From Edaphobacter sp. (GTDB taxonomy: Bacteria > Acidobacteriota > Terriglobia > Terriglobales > Acidobacteriaceae), in the NCBI GenBank assembly GCA_025462755.1, contig JAOAPF010000210.1, positions 1-45,090 of the forward strand: a DNA stretch of 45,090 bases, given 5' to 3'. This document shows, one piece after another, positions 6,446 through 15,607 of this stretch. Below the pieces are notes generated by a model. The model saw only the letters and a list, made by a program, of their open reading frames with translations, had not been told where the DNA came from and made no database searches. Position 1 is the first letter of the stretch. Each line of letters starts with the position of its first letter. Position numbers and translations under genes: made by a program.

Positions 6446-9400
6446 GGAAGTTTCGTAGTCTGAACGCCAGTTGCCGGAGGGTTAGCAGCTCCCACCGACG
6501 CTGCTGCGAAGGCGGGCATGCCGGTGACCCCAACATCGAGAATGCAATCGTCGAGCGCAGGTTGACTGTGAACTCCCACGGCACGGCAGATGGTTTCAGC
6601 CTCGGAGCGCGTTAAAGCCATGGAGCTAGCGGTTACCTCCCGCGATGGAATGTTAAGGTTCGTGAACGTGGCTGTGCTCTCGCCGGGCCAGTAGTGGAAG
6701 AGCGATTCGGATTGCTTAACACGCCAGCTGTTTCCCACGTGCTCGTAGAGTTTGGCCGCGAAATCGGGGTCGGACACGCCGATCATGCTGCCATCTCGGG
6801 CGGTGAGCTCGTACCACGAGCCGTCACCCGTGCCCAGCAGCCCGGATAGTTTCGGAGCTTCGTCCGCACTGGGAAGGAAACTATAATTCAGAGTGTCGAA
6901 GACTTGTGTGACCGCGAGGCTGCCGCCTGATCGCCAGCGGATGTTAACCGTGCTTCCATGGCGCTGCAGCAAACCACCATGCGGCAAACGTTTCTCGATA
7001 GCCGGTTCGTTTACAGGTGAGCCGTTCACCAGAACGAACGATGGTTCCCGGGCGTAGACTCCAATCCGGTCGCCATCCACATTGGCCGCGATCGCGGTGT
7101 TGAACGCGACCCGAGTTCCCCACGGTTGTTGCCGGGCCTGGATCACGTACGTGCCATCTTGCGAGGCGGCAATCAGGAACTCTCCTGCCGCCTGGAAATC
7201 AAAATGCAGACCTGCGACCGTGTCGAGATGTGGATCCCCGTGGCCGTCGCCGGATCCCGGCCCTCCCGGCCCTGAACCGCCCGAGCCGCCGCCGCCGGAA
7301 CCTGCACCACCTGGGCCCGATCCGCCTCCCGATCCACCGCCCGTCCCGCCTCCCGAGCCGCCTCCCGACCCACCGGGACCTGATCCGCCCCCTCCGCCTC
7401 CGCCTCCGCCGCCGGCGCCGCCGCCACCGCTTCCACCGCCGCCACTGCCGCCATCGTTCCGGGCTTGGGTGATCGGTCCAATCTCCATCCAGCCCCCGTT
7501 GACAGGGGTAATGTCGATCGTACCGCCGCTCGGCGGGTTATAACTGTAGTCAATCGGTCCGATCTGGGCGTCGCCTTGTGGGGCAGGGCGAGTCCAAGCA
7601 GAAACTATGTTGATCATGTTGGACCCACCGGAATTTTCGAACGGATCCTGGAACTGGGTCACCCCGTTCGATCCCTGGTCGCCGTTAGAAGTGTCGGTAG
7701 AAGTAGAAGAAGAACCGTCAGAGCCCCAAGGATCCGGAAAGCGCGGAGAACTTGCTGACACGAACACGATCGTCCCTGCGGAAGAATCAAGCCCCATTCG
7801 GTCTGTACGATTCACTGGGTCCGCGAAGGCGTAGCGGTAGAGGTTGGCATCATGACCCTGGAAGCGAATCGGGTCGCTTGCCGTCCAGCGGCCCGTCGCT
7901 GGATCGTAGTCGCGAGACCCGAAGCGAATCAGGCCGGTATCAGGATCGCGCAGGCCTCCGGCGAATCCGATTGGAACAAATCCCGGCTTCGAATCCTGAG
8001 TTACATTGCCCCAGGCGTCATATGCGATTTGCTCCACAACTGTCCCGGTTCGTGAATCAATGATCAGCCGCGGACTACCGATAGCATCGGTAATGGTGCG
8101 ATAAGTCACTCCAGCGTGTTCGACTAAGGCGAGATGCCCGCTATTGTCGTAACCGAATCGAGATACAATTTTGCCGCCGCTATCAGTTTCAGCAGCGATG
8201 GATCCGTCGAGCCGATACAGATATCCGGCAACGAGTTTGCCCCCGACTTCGCGCCCAACTCGACGCCCGCCGGCATCGACGAGGTATCTGACCTTGCGGC
8301 CATCGGGCAAGCTGGCTTGGCGTAAGGCCCCAAAATTGTCATACACGAAAGCCGATGCACGCTGGCCCCGCGCAACACCCGCCAACGTTCCATCCGGCAT
8401 CCACTTGTACTGACTATTGCCAAAGCTCACCAGCCGTTGACGGTCGTCGTAGCTCGCCTTGAGATTTTCTTTCGCTCGCACAAGGCTGTCGCGGTTACCC
8501 GCCGGATCGTAATGGTAAGTCTCAGTCGCGCGGCCATTGACTCGCACTGCGGTTAGGCGATAAGCCCGGTCGTAGGAGTATTCGGTTTTCGAGGTCTTGC
8601 CATTACCGAAGACAGTAACCCTCGTGATCCGCTCCAAAGCGTCGCGTGTGTAGCGCACGTCGAGCAGTGGCTTGCCGGCCGCGGCTGTGGTCTCACGGGA
8701 GAGTTGTTTATATTCGTCGAACTCTTGCCGGGTTTCGATGACGCCGAGTGTTGTATGCGTCACCAGAGCGGTTGCTGGATCACGCGCAAGGGAGAGCTGG
8801 CCGACCCCGGTGAGATTGCCAGCTGGGTCGTAGGTGAAATCGATGTTGTTACTTCCATTTACCGCTTCGCGAGCGACCCGGCCAACCGGATCAAGTGTGG
8901 TAGCAACGGAACCGTGACTCGACCCCGACCAAGTCAGGCTCGTTTGAGCGCTGCCCGTATATCCGTAGCTAGTGTCTACTCCGCTAGGATCGGAAGCCTG
9001 AGTAACCAATCCGGAATGAGCATCGTAAGAGAAGGTGCGCTTGCCCTGGTCAAAAGATGAGCTCGCGATCCTCCCGGCCGAGTCGTAATTGTAGGCGATG
9101 GCACGATTGCCCAAGCCTGAAATGTCGGCTAACTGGCCATCTTTGTCGTACGAACTCGTCTCAATCGAAGCATCCCCCTGAACAATCGGAGGAACAAACG
9201 CGGTAGGACGCCCCGCAGCGCTCATTCCCAAGGTGAAATTCAACCCGCCCGGCGGCTGTACCTGGTTAACTCGACTTGCCGAATTGTAACCAAGAACTAC
9301 TGTCGACCCATCTCCTACCGAGGCGGTAACGGTTCGCCCTGCTTGGTCCGCCACGCTCTTTTCGCTAACACCGTCAGGACGGGTCGTCATGATCTGGCCA

Positions 9401-10785
9401 GTGCTGGCGTTGTAGGCGTAGCGCGTAGTTCGGGCGAGCTTGCCAGTTCCAATTGTCACGCTTACTTTGCGCCCTTCGCTATTGTAGGTATAGGACACTG
9501 GCGCCCCGCCCGGAGCGGAGTAACTCAGTAGTCGGCCGCTCTCGTCATATTGCAAAACACTTCGGCGTCCGGTCGGGTCGACGACATCCGCAGTGCGCTG
9601 CGCTGGATCGAAGTGTTGAGTCCACGACTGTCCGTCGAGAATGGTGATAACGGAACCGGCGAGCATGTACGGTAGGGAATGTTGCACCTGCTGGTTGTAC
9701 TTGACCTCTCTGCGCGACGTGACGCCGTCTGGCCGGGTTTCCACAATCGGAGTGAGGATTGGAGAGGCCATGCCCCATACCGGGTTCGCAACTGCGCCGA
9801 TATTCCAAATTGTCCCGTCAGCAAGCTCCAGGACGCAATTGCCACGCGCATCGCTGGTCTGATGGTTTTCAGTACCGTCTGGCCTGATGAACGACCGCTG
9901 GATGCCTCCTTTCACGGATTCTGTGCGGTAGGTCCATTGTCGGCCCAGAGCAGTCAGAATGCTGACTTCCAGACTGTCGCGGGATATTTTGCGCTGGTAT
10001 CGTTGAGTCACGCCGTCTGCATCGGTTGCCGATGCGAGTAGTCCCAGCGAATCATAGGTGAACTGCTGAACCCCACCCCCCGGGTCAGTCTCGCTTTCCA
10101 CCAGCCCAGCTGAATTCCATGCAATGCGGGTGGTCTCCCCGGCAGGATTAGTAATTCCGATCAGATGTCCAGCATTATCCAGCGCGAGAGCAGTCATTCC
10201 TCCATCAATTCCGATGAGGACCCGCGGAGCGCCCTTTGTGTCGCGCTGAATAAGAATATGTACGGGTTCGCCTTTGGCGGATCCATCTAACTGCAAGACC
10301 CGCCCCGCACCGTCATACGTGACCTTGACCAACTCAGTGCCCAGGCGACCATCAACAGTGCGAACATGACGTCCGGCAGAATCGAAGATGAATGCCTTGG
10401 CACCGTCATAACTCGGCACCGCAAGCTCGCCCGAAGGAAGCTTTACGGCATTAGTTCGGCGCCAGGTACCGTCGCCAGCGATCAGAATTTGATTTTTGAG
10501 GTCATATCGTTGAACCAGATTAAGAGACCAACCACCAATGCCGAGCGTGTTCGCGTCCCATAGTCCCCGTGAAGAATCCCGATTCACCCACCGGCTCGAA
10601 TAAGTCAGGAAGGCGTTGGTGTCAGTGATTGGAATCGACAAGAAAGCGTCCTGCTGAAGGCACCTGATGTACCTCGCGGGATCGCATTCCTCAAGCGTAA
10701 GCGGCGGTGTGCCATACCTGTGGCAAGCCACGGACAAGAGGCCAAATAGAAAGATATAGAGAAGGATTTGATATGGCAGTCGCAT
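5461..10785 (-). CDS. Giant RHS/YD-repeat surface protein with VWD domain and three C-terminal repeats
   Basis: 1774 residues with an N-terminal hydrophobic export signal ending in SVAC, possibly a lipoprotein, although serine at -3 is not ideal. Residues from about 90 to 940 carry YD/RHS repeats, which form a large hollow beta-shell. The RHS core motif lies near residues 935-990 (FGSRDYDPATGRW, then SDPIRFQGHDANLYRY). A Ser/Thr-rich stretch and a Gly-rich linker follow (about 1108-1176). Next comes a von Willebrand type D-like domain (GDPHLDT..GLHFDFQ, about 1180-1320). The end is three repeats of about 105 residues (from about 1448, 1556 and 1661) with conserved Cys pairs, resembling bacterial pre-peptidase beta-sandwiches. 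The usual toxin after the RHS core is absent and no immunity gene follows. It is the last gene of the ten-gene exported cluster. Adhesion or matrix binding is an inference. Confidence 0.9.
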   Translation of the reverse strand: MRLPYQILLYIFLFGLLSVACHRYGTPPLTLEECDPARYIRCLQQDAFLSIPITDTNAFLTYSSRWVNRDSSRGLWDANTLGIGGWSLNLVQRYDLKNQILIAGDGTWRRTNAVKLPSGELAVPSYDGAKAFIFDSAGRHVRTVDGRLGTELVKVTYDGAGRVLQLDGSAKGEPVHILIQRDTKGAPRVLIGIDGGMTALALDNAGHLIGITNPAGETTRIAWNSAGLVESETDPGGGVQQFTYDSLGLLASATDADGVTQRYQRKISRDSLEVSILTALGRQWTYRTESVKGGIQRSFIRPDGTENHQTSDARGNCVLELADGTIWNIGAVANPVWGMASPILTPIVETRPDGVTSRREVKYNQQVQHSLPYMLAGSVITILDGQSWTQHFDPAQRTADVVDPTGRRSVLQYDESGRLLSYSAPGGAPVSYTYNSEGRKVSVTIGTGKLARTTRYAYNASTGQIMTTRPDGVSEKSVADQAGRTVTASVGDGSTVVLGYNSASRVNQVQPPGGLNFTLGMSAAGRPTAFVPPIVQGDASIETSSYDKDGQLADISGLGNRAIAYNYDSAGRIASSSFDQGKRTFSYDAHSGLVTQASDPSGVDTSYGYTGSAQTSLTWSGSSHGSVATTLDPVGRVAREAVNGSNNIDFTYDPAGNLTGVGQLSLARDPATALVTHTTLGVIETRQEFDEYKQLSRETTAAAGKPLLDVRYTRDALERITRVTVFGNGKTSKTEYSYDRAYRLTAVRVNGRATETYHYDPAGNRDSLVRAKENLKASYDDRQRLVSFGNSQYKWMPDGTLAGVARGQRASAFVYDNFGALRQASLPDGRKVRYLVDAGGRRVGREVGGKLVAGYLYRLDGSIAAETDSGGKIVSRFGYDNSGHLALVEHAGVTYRTITDAIGSPRLIIDSRTGTVVEQIAYDAWGNVTQDSKPGFVPIGFAGGLRDPDTGLIRFGSRDYDPATGRWTASDPIRFQGHDANLYRYAFADPVNRTDRMGLDSSAGTIVFVSASSPRFPDPWGSDGSSSTSTDTSNGDQGSNGVTQFQDPFENSGGSNMINIVSAWTRPAPQGDAQIGPIDYSYNPPSGGTIDITPVNGGWMEIGPITQARNDGGSGGGGSGGGGAGGGGGGGGGGSGPGGSGGGSGGGTGGGSGGGSGPGGAGSGGGGSGGSGPGGPGSGDGHGDPHLDTVAGLHFDFQAAGEFLIAASQDGTYVIQARQQPWGTRVAFNTAIAANVDGDRIGVYAREPSFVLVNGSPVNEPAIEKRLPHGGLLQRHGSTVNIRWRSGGSLAVTQVFDTLNYSFLPSADEAPKLSGLLGTGDGSWYELTARDGSMIGVSDPDFAAKLYEHVGNSWRVKQSESLFHYWPGESTATFTNLNIPSREVTASSMALTRSEAETICRAVGVHSQPALDDCILDVGVTGMPAFAAASVGAANPPATGVQTTKLPPSDHYDIKIGDTVSTDHPAKGAGAILKTGQKQTYSFAAKAGDNIYVAVGPCSGTMPGFNLVEPGDGVLDGVGACRDFGPITLPVAGTYRIVASASSTAHYTFSLRTTPLNQFPIKIDDSISPGHPAGAGTITQVGQRQSYSFNAQAGEIVYLGIGPCEGAVPSLDIFAPDNHRLDGQAGCHDLGREVLPQSGTYRIVARTEKDPARYSFSLRSVPPDQHFAVRLPLTVSPDAPTRGAGRITAQGAQQFYDFTATPGSRVSIEGKCSQTCPNLEIRVTTDGDTGRIGLVGLDHLNFDWKVPSGGKYTIQVRSAGYIGNYAFTASEAKP
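7245..7460 (-). repeat. Low-complexity Gly/Ser/Pro-rich coding tract
   Basis: About 70 codons of nearly pure glycine with Ser, Pro, Thr and Ala, linking the RHS part to the VWD domain. The DNA is an imperfect array of short CCNCC units on the plus strand. Such tracts are flexible linkers and are prone to slippage and assembly error. Confidence 0.85.
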
Positions 10786-10860
10786 TGGTTCTCGTGATCC
10801 CTTGGGAACTTACCTTTCAGCGCAATCTCTCCGACTCGACTTGGCTTGCAAGCTCGCTCC

Positions 10861-11577
10861 TTATTTCTTGACCATGGCCTCTTCGTAATGAAGCTTTTCG
10901 ATCAAGCTGCCATCGTTCCTGTGCAATTCGGAATCAAGAGCGAGTTTCACTGGGCATCCTTCCGAGGTGACCCAGGCATCCCCTTTTTCAAACTCTCCGG
11001 GCTTAAGAAGCATGCGCTGTTCGGTGGCATCGAAGCGGGCTGTATCAATCGAATAGTGGATCGTGTCATACCCATTGACTTGGCCTGCTTCCGGCTCCCG
11101 CTTCATCGCCGAACTGTGATTGACGATCGCAACTGTGCTGGACATGCCGGAGATTCCGGTAAGGTTTGCTAACGCGCTCTGCCAGTCCTGCGGATCAGAT
11201 CGCGCGCCGTGAACTGGTTTTTGCGACCCATCTGGCTGGCGGCGAAATCCGTCGATAGTTTGTGGCGTGATATCAGCTTCCTGATCCACATGGTCATTTT
11301 CTGACGTGTCCTTCTTGTAGATGTAATGGAAGGACTCCCGTGGGTTCTGGAGACGATCGTAAACGCAATTGAGAGTAATTCCCGGATCGGCTTTCCCAGG
11401 CGCAGCGCTGTTTCCTGCACTTCTTGCCGAATCTTCCTTCCCCATCCTCTCCGCCGATGCTTTGGACCTTGAGTCGGTACTGCATGCCGAAACGGCCATC
11501 AAACCGGTGAGGATCATTGCAATGCTGGTCGCTGCATAGACCGACCTCACCGTTCGATTTTTATTTTCTTGTTTCAT
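10861..11577 (-). CDS. Exported lipoprotein, paralogue of the gene at 13147-13818
   Basis: 238 residues. The N-terminus has a basic start, a hydrophobic core and the lipobox VSAC (cysteine near residue 32), followed by a Ser/Lys/Ala-rich linker, so it is probably lipid-anchored. The rest is an unrecognised domain: C.YDR..NP.E.FHY.YK, then D.EADITPQ, H..RSD...W, NGYDT.HYSIDT and a final basic KK. The same landmarks occur in order in the protein encoded at 13147-13818, so the two are duplicates. GGGAG lies upstream of the start. It sits between the RHS gene (75 bases) and the 454-residue secreted protein gene (35 bases), inside the exported cluster. Function unknown. Confidence 0.82.
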   Translation of the reverse strand: MKQENKNRTVRSVYAATSIAMILTGLMAVSACSTDSRSKASAERMGKEDSARSAGNSAAPGKADPGITLNCVYDRLQNPRESFHYIYKKDTSENDHVDQEADITPQTIDGFRRQPDGSQKPVHGARSDPQDWQSALANLTGISGMSSTVAIVNHSSAMKREPEAGQVNGYDTIHYSIDTARFDATEQRMLLKPGEFEKGDAWVTSEGCPVKLALDSELHRNDGSLIEKLHYEEAMVKK

Positions 11578-11612
11578 AGTTGCGCTTCTCCCTTATCGAG
11601 TTCGAGATTCGA

Positions 11613-12977
11613 TCACTTCTGCCCGACCTTGCAGGCCGGGACATCGGGATCGGTATTCGTCTCACTCTTCTTATAAAATTCAAATGTGCCTTTGCCAGTC
11701 ATGCCCAGCAGGGCCGCGTCAAATCCACCGGATGCGATCAGGTTAAAGTGCGTAGTACTACAGTTGGGCACGACACTCATGGGTCCGGAACCGGCATAGT
11801 CATACTCATTCACCCATTGCACGTAAGCCCCGCCTTCCGTTCTGAAGAAATCTGGTTTATCTTTGGTAAGGACGCTGGAAAGCCGAGCCTCAAAAGCATC
11901 GGCGCTCTTGCTGCTCTTGATGGCGTCCGGCACCTGCGAATGAACTGCTTCCATGAAGCTGGCTGTGCCGAAACCGAATGCGATCTTCGGAGCATTAACG
12001 GCCACGACCACTCCGTGAGCCGCCAGGGCTGAGGAGGTGACCTTTTCAACTGACTTCGGAGATGCTTTCATTTCTTGAACCGGCGAAGCTCCATTCGGCG
12101 TAGCCGTAAACCCACCTTTTCCGCTGTAAGATACTTCGAAGCCTCCGGATACTGCCGCTTTCTTCTCGCCCAAGCCGGGAGTAAAAATCAGGTTCGCGCT
12201 GATTTCATATAAGAACGGTAGATGGTTCGCGACGAATATCTCTTTGAAGAAAGTGGGCATCCGCAGCCGTTTTTCACCAATACCGCTGTTCGAACCTTTA
12301 GACGCTGCGACCCAATCCACCTTCAGAGTTCCTTCGACCGGCGCCGTGAAGAGTAGTTTCTGAAGTTTCGCTCCGTGAATCTCCGCAAGGAATGAGAATC
12401 CATTGTTCTTCAAGTGCCCCTTGCCGTTGACGGTCGCGTCCAGACCGCTAAGGTGTTTGTCGGCAACGAAGCCAAAATCGAGATCGTTAGGATCGGCATC
12501 GCTGCCGGCATCGCTATGGACCGTGTACTGCCATTCGTCCACTTCGCCGGTCAATTCCTTCACACCTGGACCGAAATTCGTATCTTGCTGATCCAGAATT
12601 GCAGGGTCCCGGGAATTGGTTGGGAACTGGATGGTGCCATCTTCGATGAAGTCCGTCAGTGCGGCCGCATTGGTGGCCACCGCCGTCAGTGGCCCCTGCG
12701 TCAAGGTGCCAAGCACGCGCCTCGCTCCCATGTCCTGGAGAACCAGAACTTGTCCTGCTGCCAGCTTTACGATGCGCTGATCCGATGTGTTAAAGACCAG
12801 GACGTGGCCGTCGCTACTCACACTTTTGAGCGAGTTCTGAGCCGTGTTACCGTCGACGACGACAGCATCTTTCGTCCACTTGATAGCGGCGGACTGCGCC
12901 GAGACAGCAGTCTCCCCAATGCCTATGATCTGGCCGATCATCAAGACAAACCGTGCGCATTGAAATATCCGTCTCAT
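11613..12977 (-). CDS. Secreted protein of unknown function, 454 residues
   Basis: A signal peptide (MRRIFQCARF...ETAVSAQ) precedes a soluble protein that matches no family I recognise. Visible segments are an N-terminal beta-rich part that looks like a bacterial sheath (VVVDGNTAQNSL, VFNTSDQRIVKLAAGQVLVLQ), an acidic DAGSDADPNDLDFGF stretch, a central beta-rich part and a C-terminal part ending GKGTFEFYKK. ATG 12977 has GGGAG seven bases upstream; GTG 12983 would put the SD too close. It lies between the two paralogous lipoprotein genes, which suggests the duplicated lipoproteins act with it. It may be a large beta-barrel or beta-sandwich protein, but I cannot support that. Confidence 0.75.
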   Translation of the reverse strand: MRRIFQCARFVLMIGQIIGIGETAVSAQSAAIKWTKDAVVVDGNTAQNSLKSVSSDGHVLVFNTSDQRIVKLAAGQVLVLQDMGARRVLGTLTQGPLTAVATNAAALTDFIEDGTIQFPTNSRDPAILDQQDTNFGPGVKELTGEVDEWQYTVHSDAGSDADPNDLDFGFVADKHLSGLDATVNGKGHLKNNGFSFLAEIHGAKLQKLLFTAPVEGTLKVDWVAASKGSNSGIGEKRLRMPTFFKEIFVANHLPFLYEISANLIFTPGLGEKKAAVSGGFEVSYSGKGGFTATPNGASPVQEMKASPKSVEKVTSSALAAHGVVVAVNAPKIAFGFGTASFMEAVHSQVPDAIKSSKSADAFEARLSSVLTKDKPDFFRTEGGAYVQWVNEYDYAGSGPMSVVPNCSTTHFNLIASGGFDAALLGMTGKGTFEFYKKSETNTDPDVPACKVGQK

Positions 12978-13146
12978 AGCCACTCTCCCGATTCACATGC
13001 TGGGACCATTTGCCCGGCATCGAGATCAACGATCAACCATCTCTTCCAGGGCATGTGCCTGGCTTCCAAGGAAAAGCCGCGACGAGCAATAGACTTCAAG
13101 TAGCCGCGACGGCAGCCGCACTCTCCGGGAAATCGGTTGTATCCGT

Positions 13147-13818
13147 TCATTTCTTAATCCTGGCTATTTCAAAATGGGTCTTGTTCAGCGCGTCACCCTG
13201 CACGAGCATTTCATCGAGGGTAAATTTCGCGACGCAACCGTCGGGTGCCATCCAGGCCGTTCCTTTTTCGGAGGCGCCTCTGCCAAATAACGTTTCAAAC
13301 TTCTGGCGATCGGAAGAATTGGCAGTCCCAGTGTCAATGGAATACTTTGCTGTGTCGTATCCATTGACGGATTCATGGCCTTGTTGAACAATGGCCGACG
13401 AATCGTTCAGAGCGCTCAGCCGGGCGGACATTGCTGCTATGTTCAGGTGCGACAGGTCGATGACGGCGCTGTTCCAACTGACTTCGTCTGAGCGCACACC
13501 ATGGAAGGTGTGAGAGCCAGATTTGTCCTTGATGGTGATATCCATGGCTTGGGGCGTGATCTCGGCTTCATCGTCTACCCAGCCCTTCGCATCCGTGTAC
13601 TTGTACGAGTAATGAAAGGCTTCGGCAGGATTATCGATGCGATCACCAATGCACATCACGTCAACGTGGGCAGCCGCGTTATTGGAGCCTGCTGCTAGCG
13701 CCCGGCCTCCGGCGTCCTTGGAGCCGGAACTGGAAGTGCACGCCCACGTGGTAACCAGCGCAAGACCCATGAAAAGTAGCGACAGTCGTCTCACGGATTT
13801 ACTTTTTTTCCCCGCCAT
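13147..13818 (-). CDS. Exported lipoprotein-like protein, paralogue of the gene at 10861-11577
   Basis: 223 residues, starting at ATG 13818 with AGGAG upstream (an earlier ATG at 13878 is unsupported). The signal segment LLFMGLALVTTWAC gives a possible lipid-anchored cysteine, but Trp at -2 is unusual for a lipobox. The mature part repeats the landmarks of the other copy: C.GDRIDNPAEAFHYSYKY, DDEAEITPQ, H.VRSDEVSWNSA, NGYDTAKYSIDT and a final IKK. Overall similarity looks moderate, so the duplication is old. Domain function unknown. A gap of about 160 bases to the next gene could hold an internal promoter. Confidence 0.8.
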   Translation of the reverse strand: MAGKKSKSVRRLSLLFMGLALVTTWACTSSSGSKDAGGRALAAGSNNAAAHVDVMCIGDRIDNPAEAFHYSYKYTDAKGWVDDEAEITPQAMDITIKDKSGSHTFHGVRSDEVSWNSAVIDLSHLNIAAMSARLSALNDSSAIVQQGHESVNGYDTAKYSIDTGTANSSDRQKFETLFGRGASEKGTAWMAPDGCVAKFTLDEMLVQGDALNKTHFEIARIKK

Positions 13819-13997
13819 TTCTGCTCCTTTTCGAAAGATTCGCGACTTGGCAGCTTTGAACACTCCAGATGCGCCCACGTTCTCATTTCGGTTCTCCCGA
13901 CTAAACAGGTCTCAGAAGTTTGACTGCCTCGTCCAGCGCAAACAGGTTCGTCCATGCCGCAGTGAAGTACAGCTTTGTTGAGTCCCAAAGCTCCGAA

Positions 13998-15578
13998 CTA
14001 GTCCCGCGCGGGTGCAATTTCCACCCGACGATTCAGCGCCTTGCCGTTCGCGGTGGCGTTATCCGCGACCGGCCGGGTCGCGCCAAATCCCTGTGGAGCG
14101 AGGCGACTCGACTCCACGCCATGCGCCTTCAGCCATGTAATGACAGAGGCGGCGCGATTCTGCGATAACACCTCGTTGTGCGCGCTGTTTCCCTGGTTGT
14201 CGGTGTGGCCGGCAATGATCCAATGCGATCCCGAGTGGTTGTTAATGAGCCCAAGCACGGCTTCGAGCGCCGGCCTGCTGTCAAGCTTCAGCTTCGCGGA
14301 ATCGGTGTCGAAATGAATTCCGTAAACGGCGGCCGTTCCGGTTTGGGCGATTGCTTTCTCAAGCGCAGAGGTGCCTTCTTCATGACGGTGCAACTGTATT
14401 TCGGCGTGCCCGCTCTGTCCGGCTACGACGTCCGCTGCTGCCGAGTTCGCATCGTAACCCGGTGCAACCGCCGTGGCGACCACCAAGCCCGCAGGTAGTT
14501 CGCTCAACTCGCAGTTTCCGCTTGCGTCGCTAGCGGCCGATTGAAGCGCAGCGGTTACCGTTGCTCCGGCAATTGGAGTGTTCTTGTCCCAATCCTTAAC
14601 CGAGACTGCTACAGAAACCCGGTACTGGAACCTGTGCGGATTCACGAGAATGCGGACAAAATCGACTGCGTACCCGTCTTGCGCATGGGTACTTGGATCA
14701 TCGACCAGGAACTTCACGGTGCCGGATTGCAGCAAGGGGAAATATTCCGGCAGCAGATTGACCGTGATCAGCTTGCCGATAGGTCCGGTCTGATCAAGCG
14801 CGTTCAACACCTGCTCCAGACTTGGGATGCGAGTGCCATTCAGGCTCACCTGGAAATGCGAGTGAAAGGATGGCGCCTGAAAGTCATCCACAAAAATCTG
14901 GAAAAGCACCGCATCGATCTTTGCCGGCAGTGCGCCTACAGAGAGCGCGATGGGCTGCGGCATTGAATCCTGGCGATTCTTGCAAGGAGAGTCCTTAGAT
15001 TCTTTACAGGGCCGCAGAAGACTGCTGGTATACCCGTCACCGGCAAAGGGGTGCTCCGCGTAATCACTTGGAGTCACGGCCGAACCCAACAGCAGTCGAT
15101 CTGTGCCGTCGGGTGAACCTGGTTTCGGAGACCACGGGAACGGATGGGGCGGAGTGGATTGTCCGGAGAATGGATCGTAGTTCTTCGGCCAGCCGAACCC
15201 CAGGTTGTTGATGTCTCCGGTGCGCACGACTAAATCTGCCTCCGAACTTCCGTCTGATCGCTCATAGCGTAGAGCCCAGTCGTGCGTTCGATCGCCGTTT
15301 GAGGCAGCCGGCGAGGCGGGATCACCCAAGTCTGCTGGTACGGCGTCTGCAGCGGGGGGTGCCGCTAAATTTCCCGGCGCTGTGGCCGGTGGAGCAGCCG
15401 CGGACTGCGGCGCGCTTTGCCTCTGCGCCTTGGCGTCTAAAGGCGCTGCGCCGGCAGTTGGAGTACCGGTATCAGCAGTTGCATCACTTTTCTTCTTCGT
15501 GCAGCCCGCCGTTAAGACAGCCAACGCGAGCAGCACTAAGACTGCTGGTTTTTTGACGGTGTGTGGTGGTTTTGTCAC
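13998..15578 (-). CDS. OmpA-type peptidoglycan-binding lipoprotein with carboxypeptidase-regulatory-like domain
   Basis: 526 residues. GTG 15578 is the start: GGAGG lies eight bases upstream and the frame then opens directly with a lipoprotein signal ending LTAGC. An Ala/Pro-rich linker follows. An unrecognised central domain (about 100-330) is next, then a carboxypeptidase-regulatory-like fold (about 335-405, PIAGATVTAALQSAASDASG). An OmpA/Pal domain (about 415-526) ends the protein, with GIHFDTDSAKL, IIAGHTDNQGN and LSQNRAASVITWL. The OmpA domain binds peptidoglycan diaminopimelate, so the protein probably ties an outer-membrane-anchored module to the wall. Within the cluster it is the most likely scaffold for the other exported proteins (inference). 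Confidence 0.9.
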   Translation of the reverse strand: MTKPPHTVKKPAVLVLLALAVLTAGCTKKKSDATADTGTPTAGAAPLDAKAQRQSAPQSAAAPPATAPGNLAAPPAADAVPADLGDPASPAASNGDRTHDWALRYERSDGSSEADLVVRTGDINNLGFGWPKNYDPFSGQSTPPHPFPWSPKPGSPDGTDRLLLGSAVTPSDYAEHPFAGDGYTSSLLRPCKESKDSPCKNRQDSMPQPIALSVGALPAKIDAVLFQIFVDDFQAPSFHSHFQVSLNGTRIPSLEQVLNALDQTGPIGKLITVNLLPEYFPLLQSGTVKFLVDDPSTHAQDGYAVDFVRILVNPHRFQYRVSVAVSVKDWDKNTPIAGATVTAALQSAASDASGNCELSELPAGLVVATAVAPGYDANSAAADVVAGQSGHAEIQLHRHEEGTSALEKAIAQTGTAAVYGIHFDTDSAKLKLDSRPALEAVLGLINNHSGSHWIIAGHTDNQGNSAHNEVLSQNRAASVITWLKAHGVESSRLAPQGFGATRPVADNATANGKALNRRVEIAPARD

Positions 15579-15607
15579 GCCGCTGTCCTCCGTTTCTTGT
15601 GTTCCGT

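Noticed and set aside
7082..7543. Plus-strand proline-rich frame of about 150 codons
   Set aside because: It is the mirror of the Gly-rich linker of the RHS gene; its content is fully explained by the opposite strand.
10844..10853. GCTTGCAAGC palindrome before the RHS gene
   Set aside because: Only 10 bp, with no partner site of matching position at other cluster genes; the similarity to the stem at 636-659 is too short to mean anything.
12414..13103. 229-codon plus-strand frame
   Set aside because: It is antisense to the signal peptide and N-terminal part of the 454-residue secreted protein, with no domain and no credible ribosome site.
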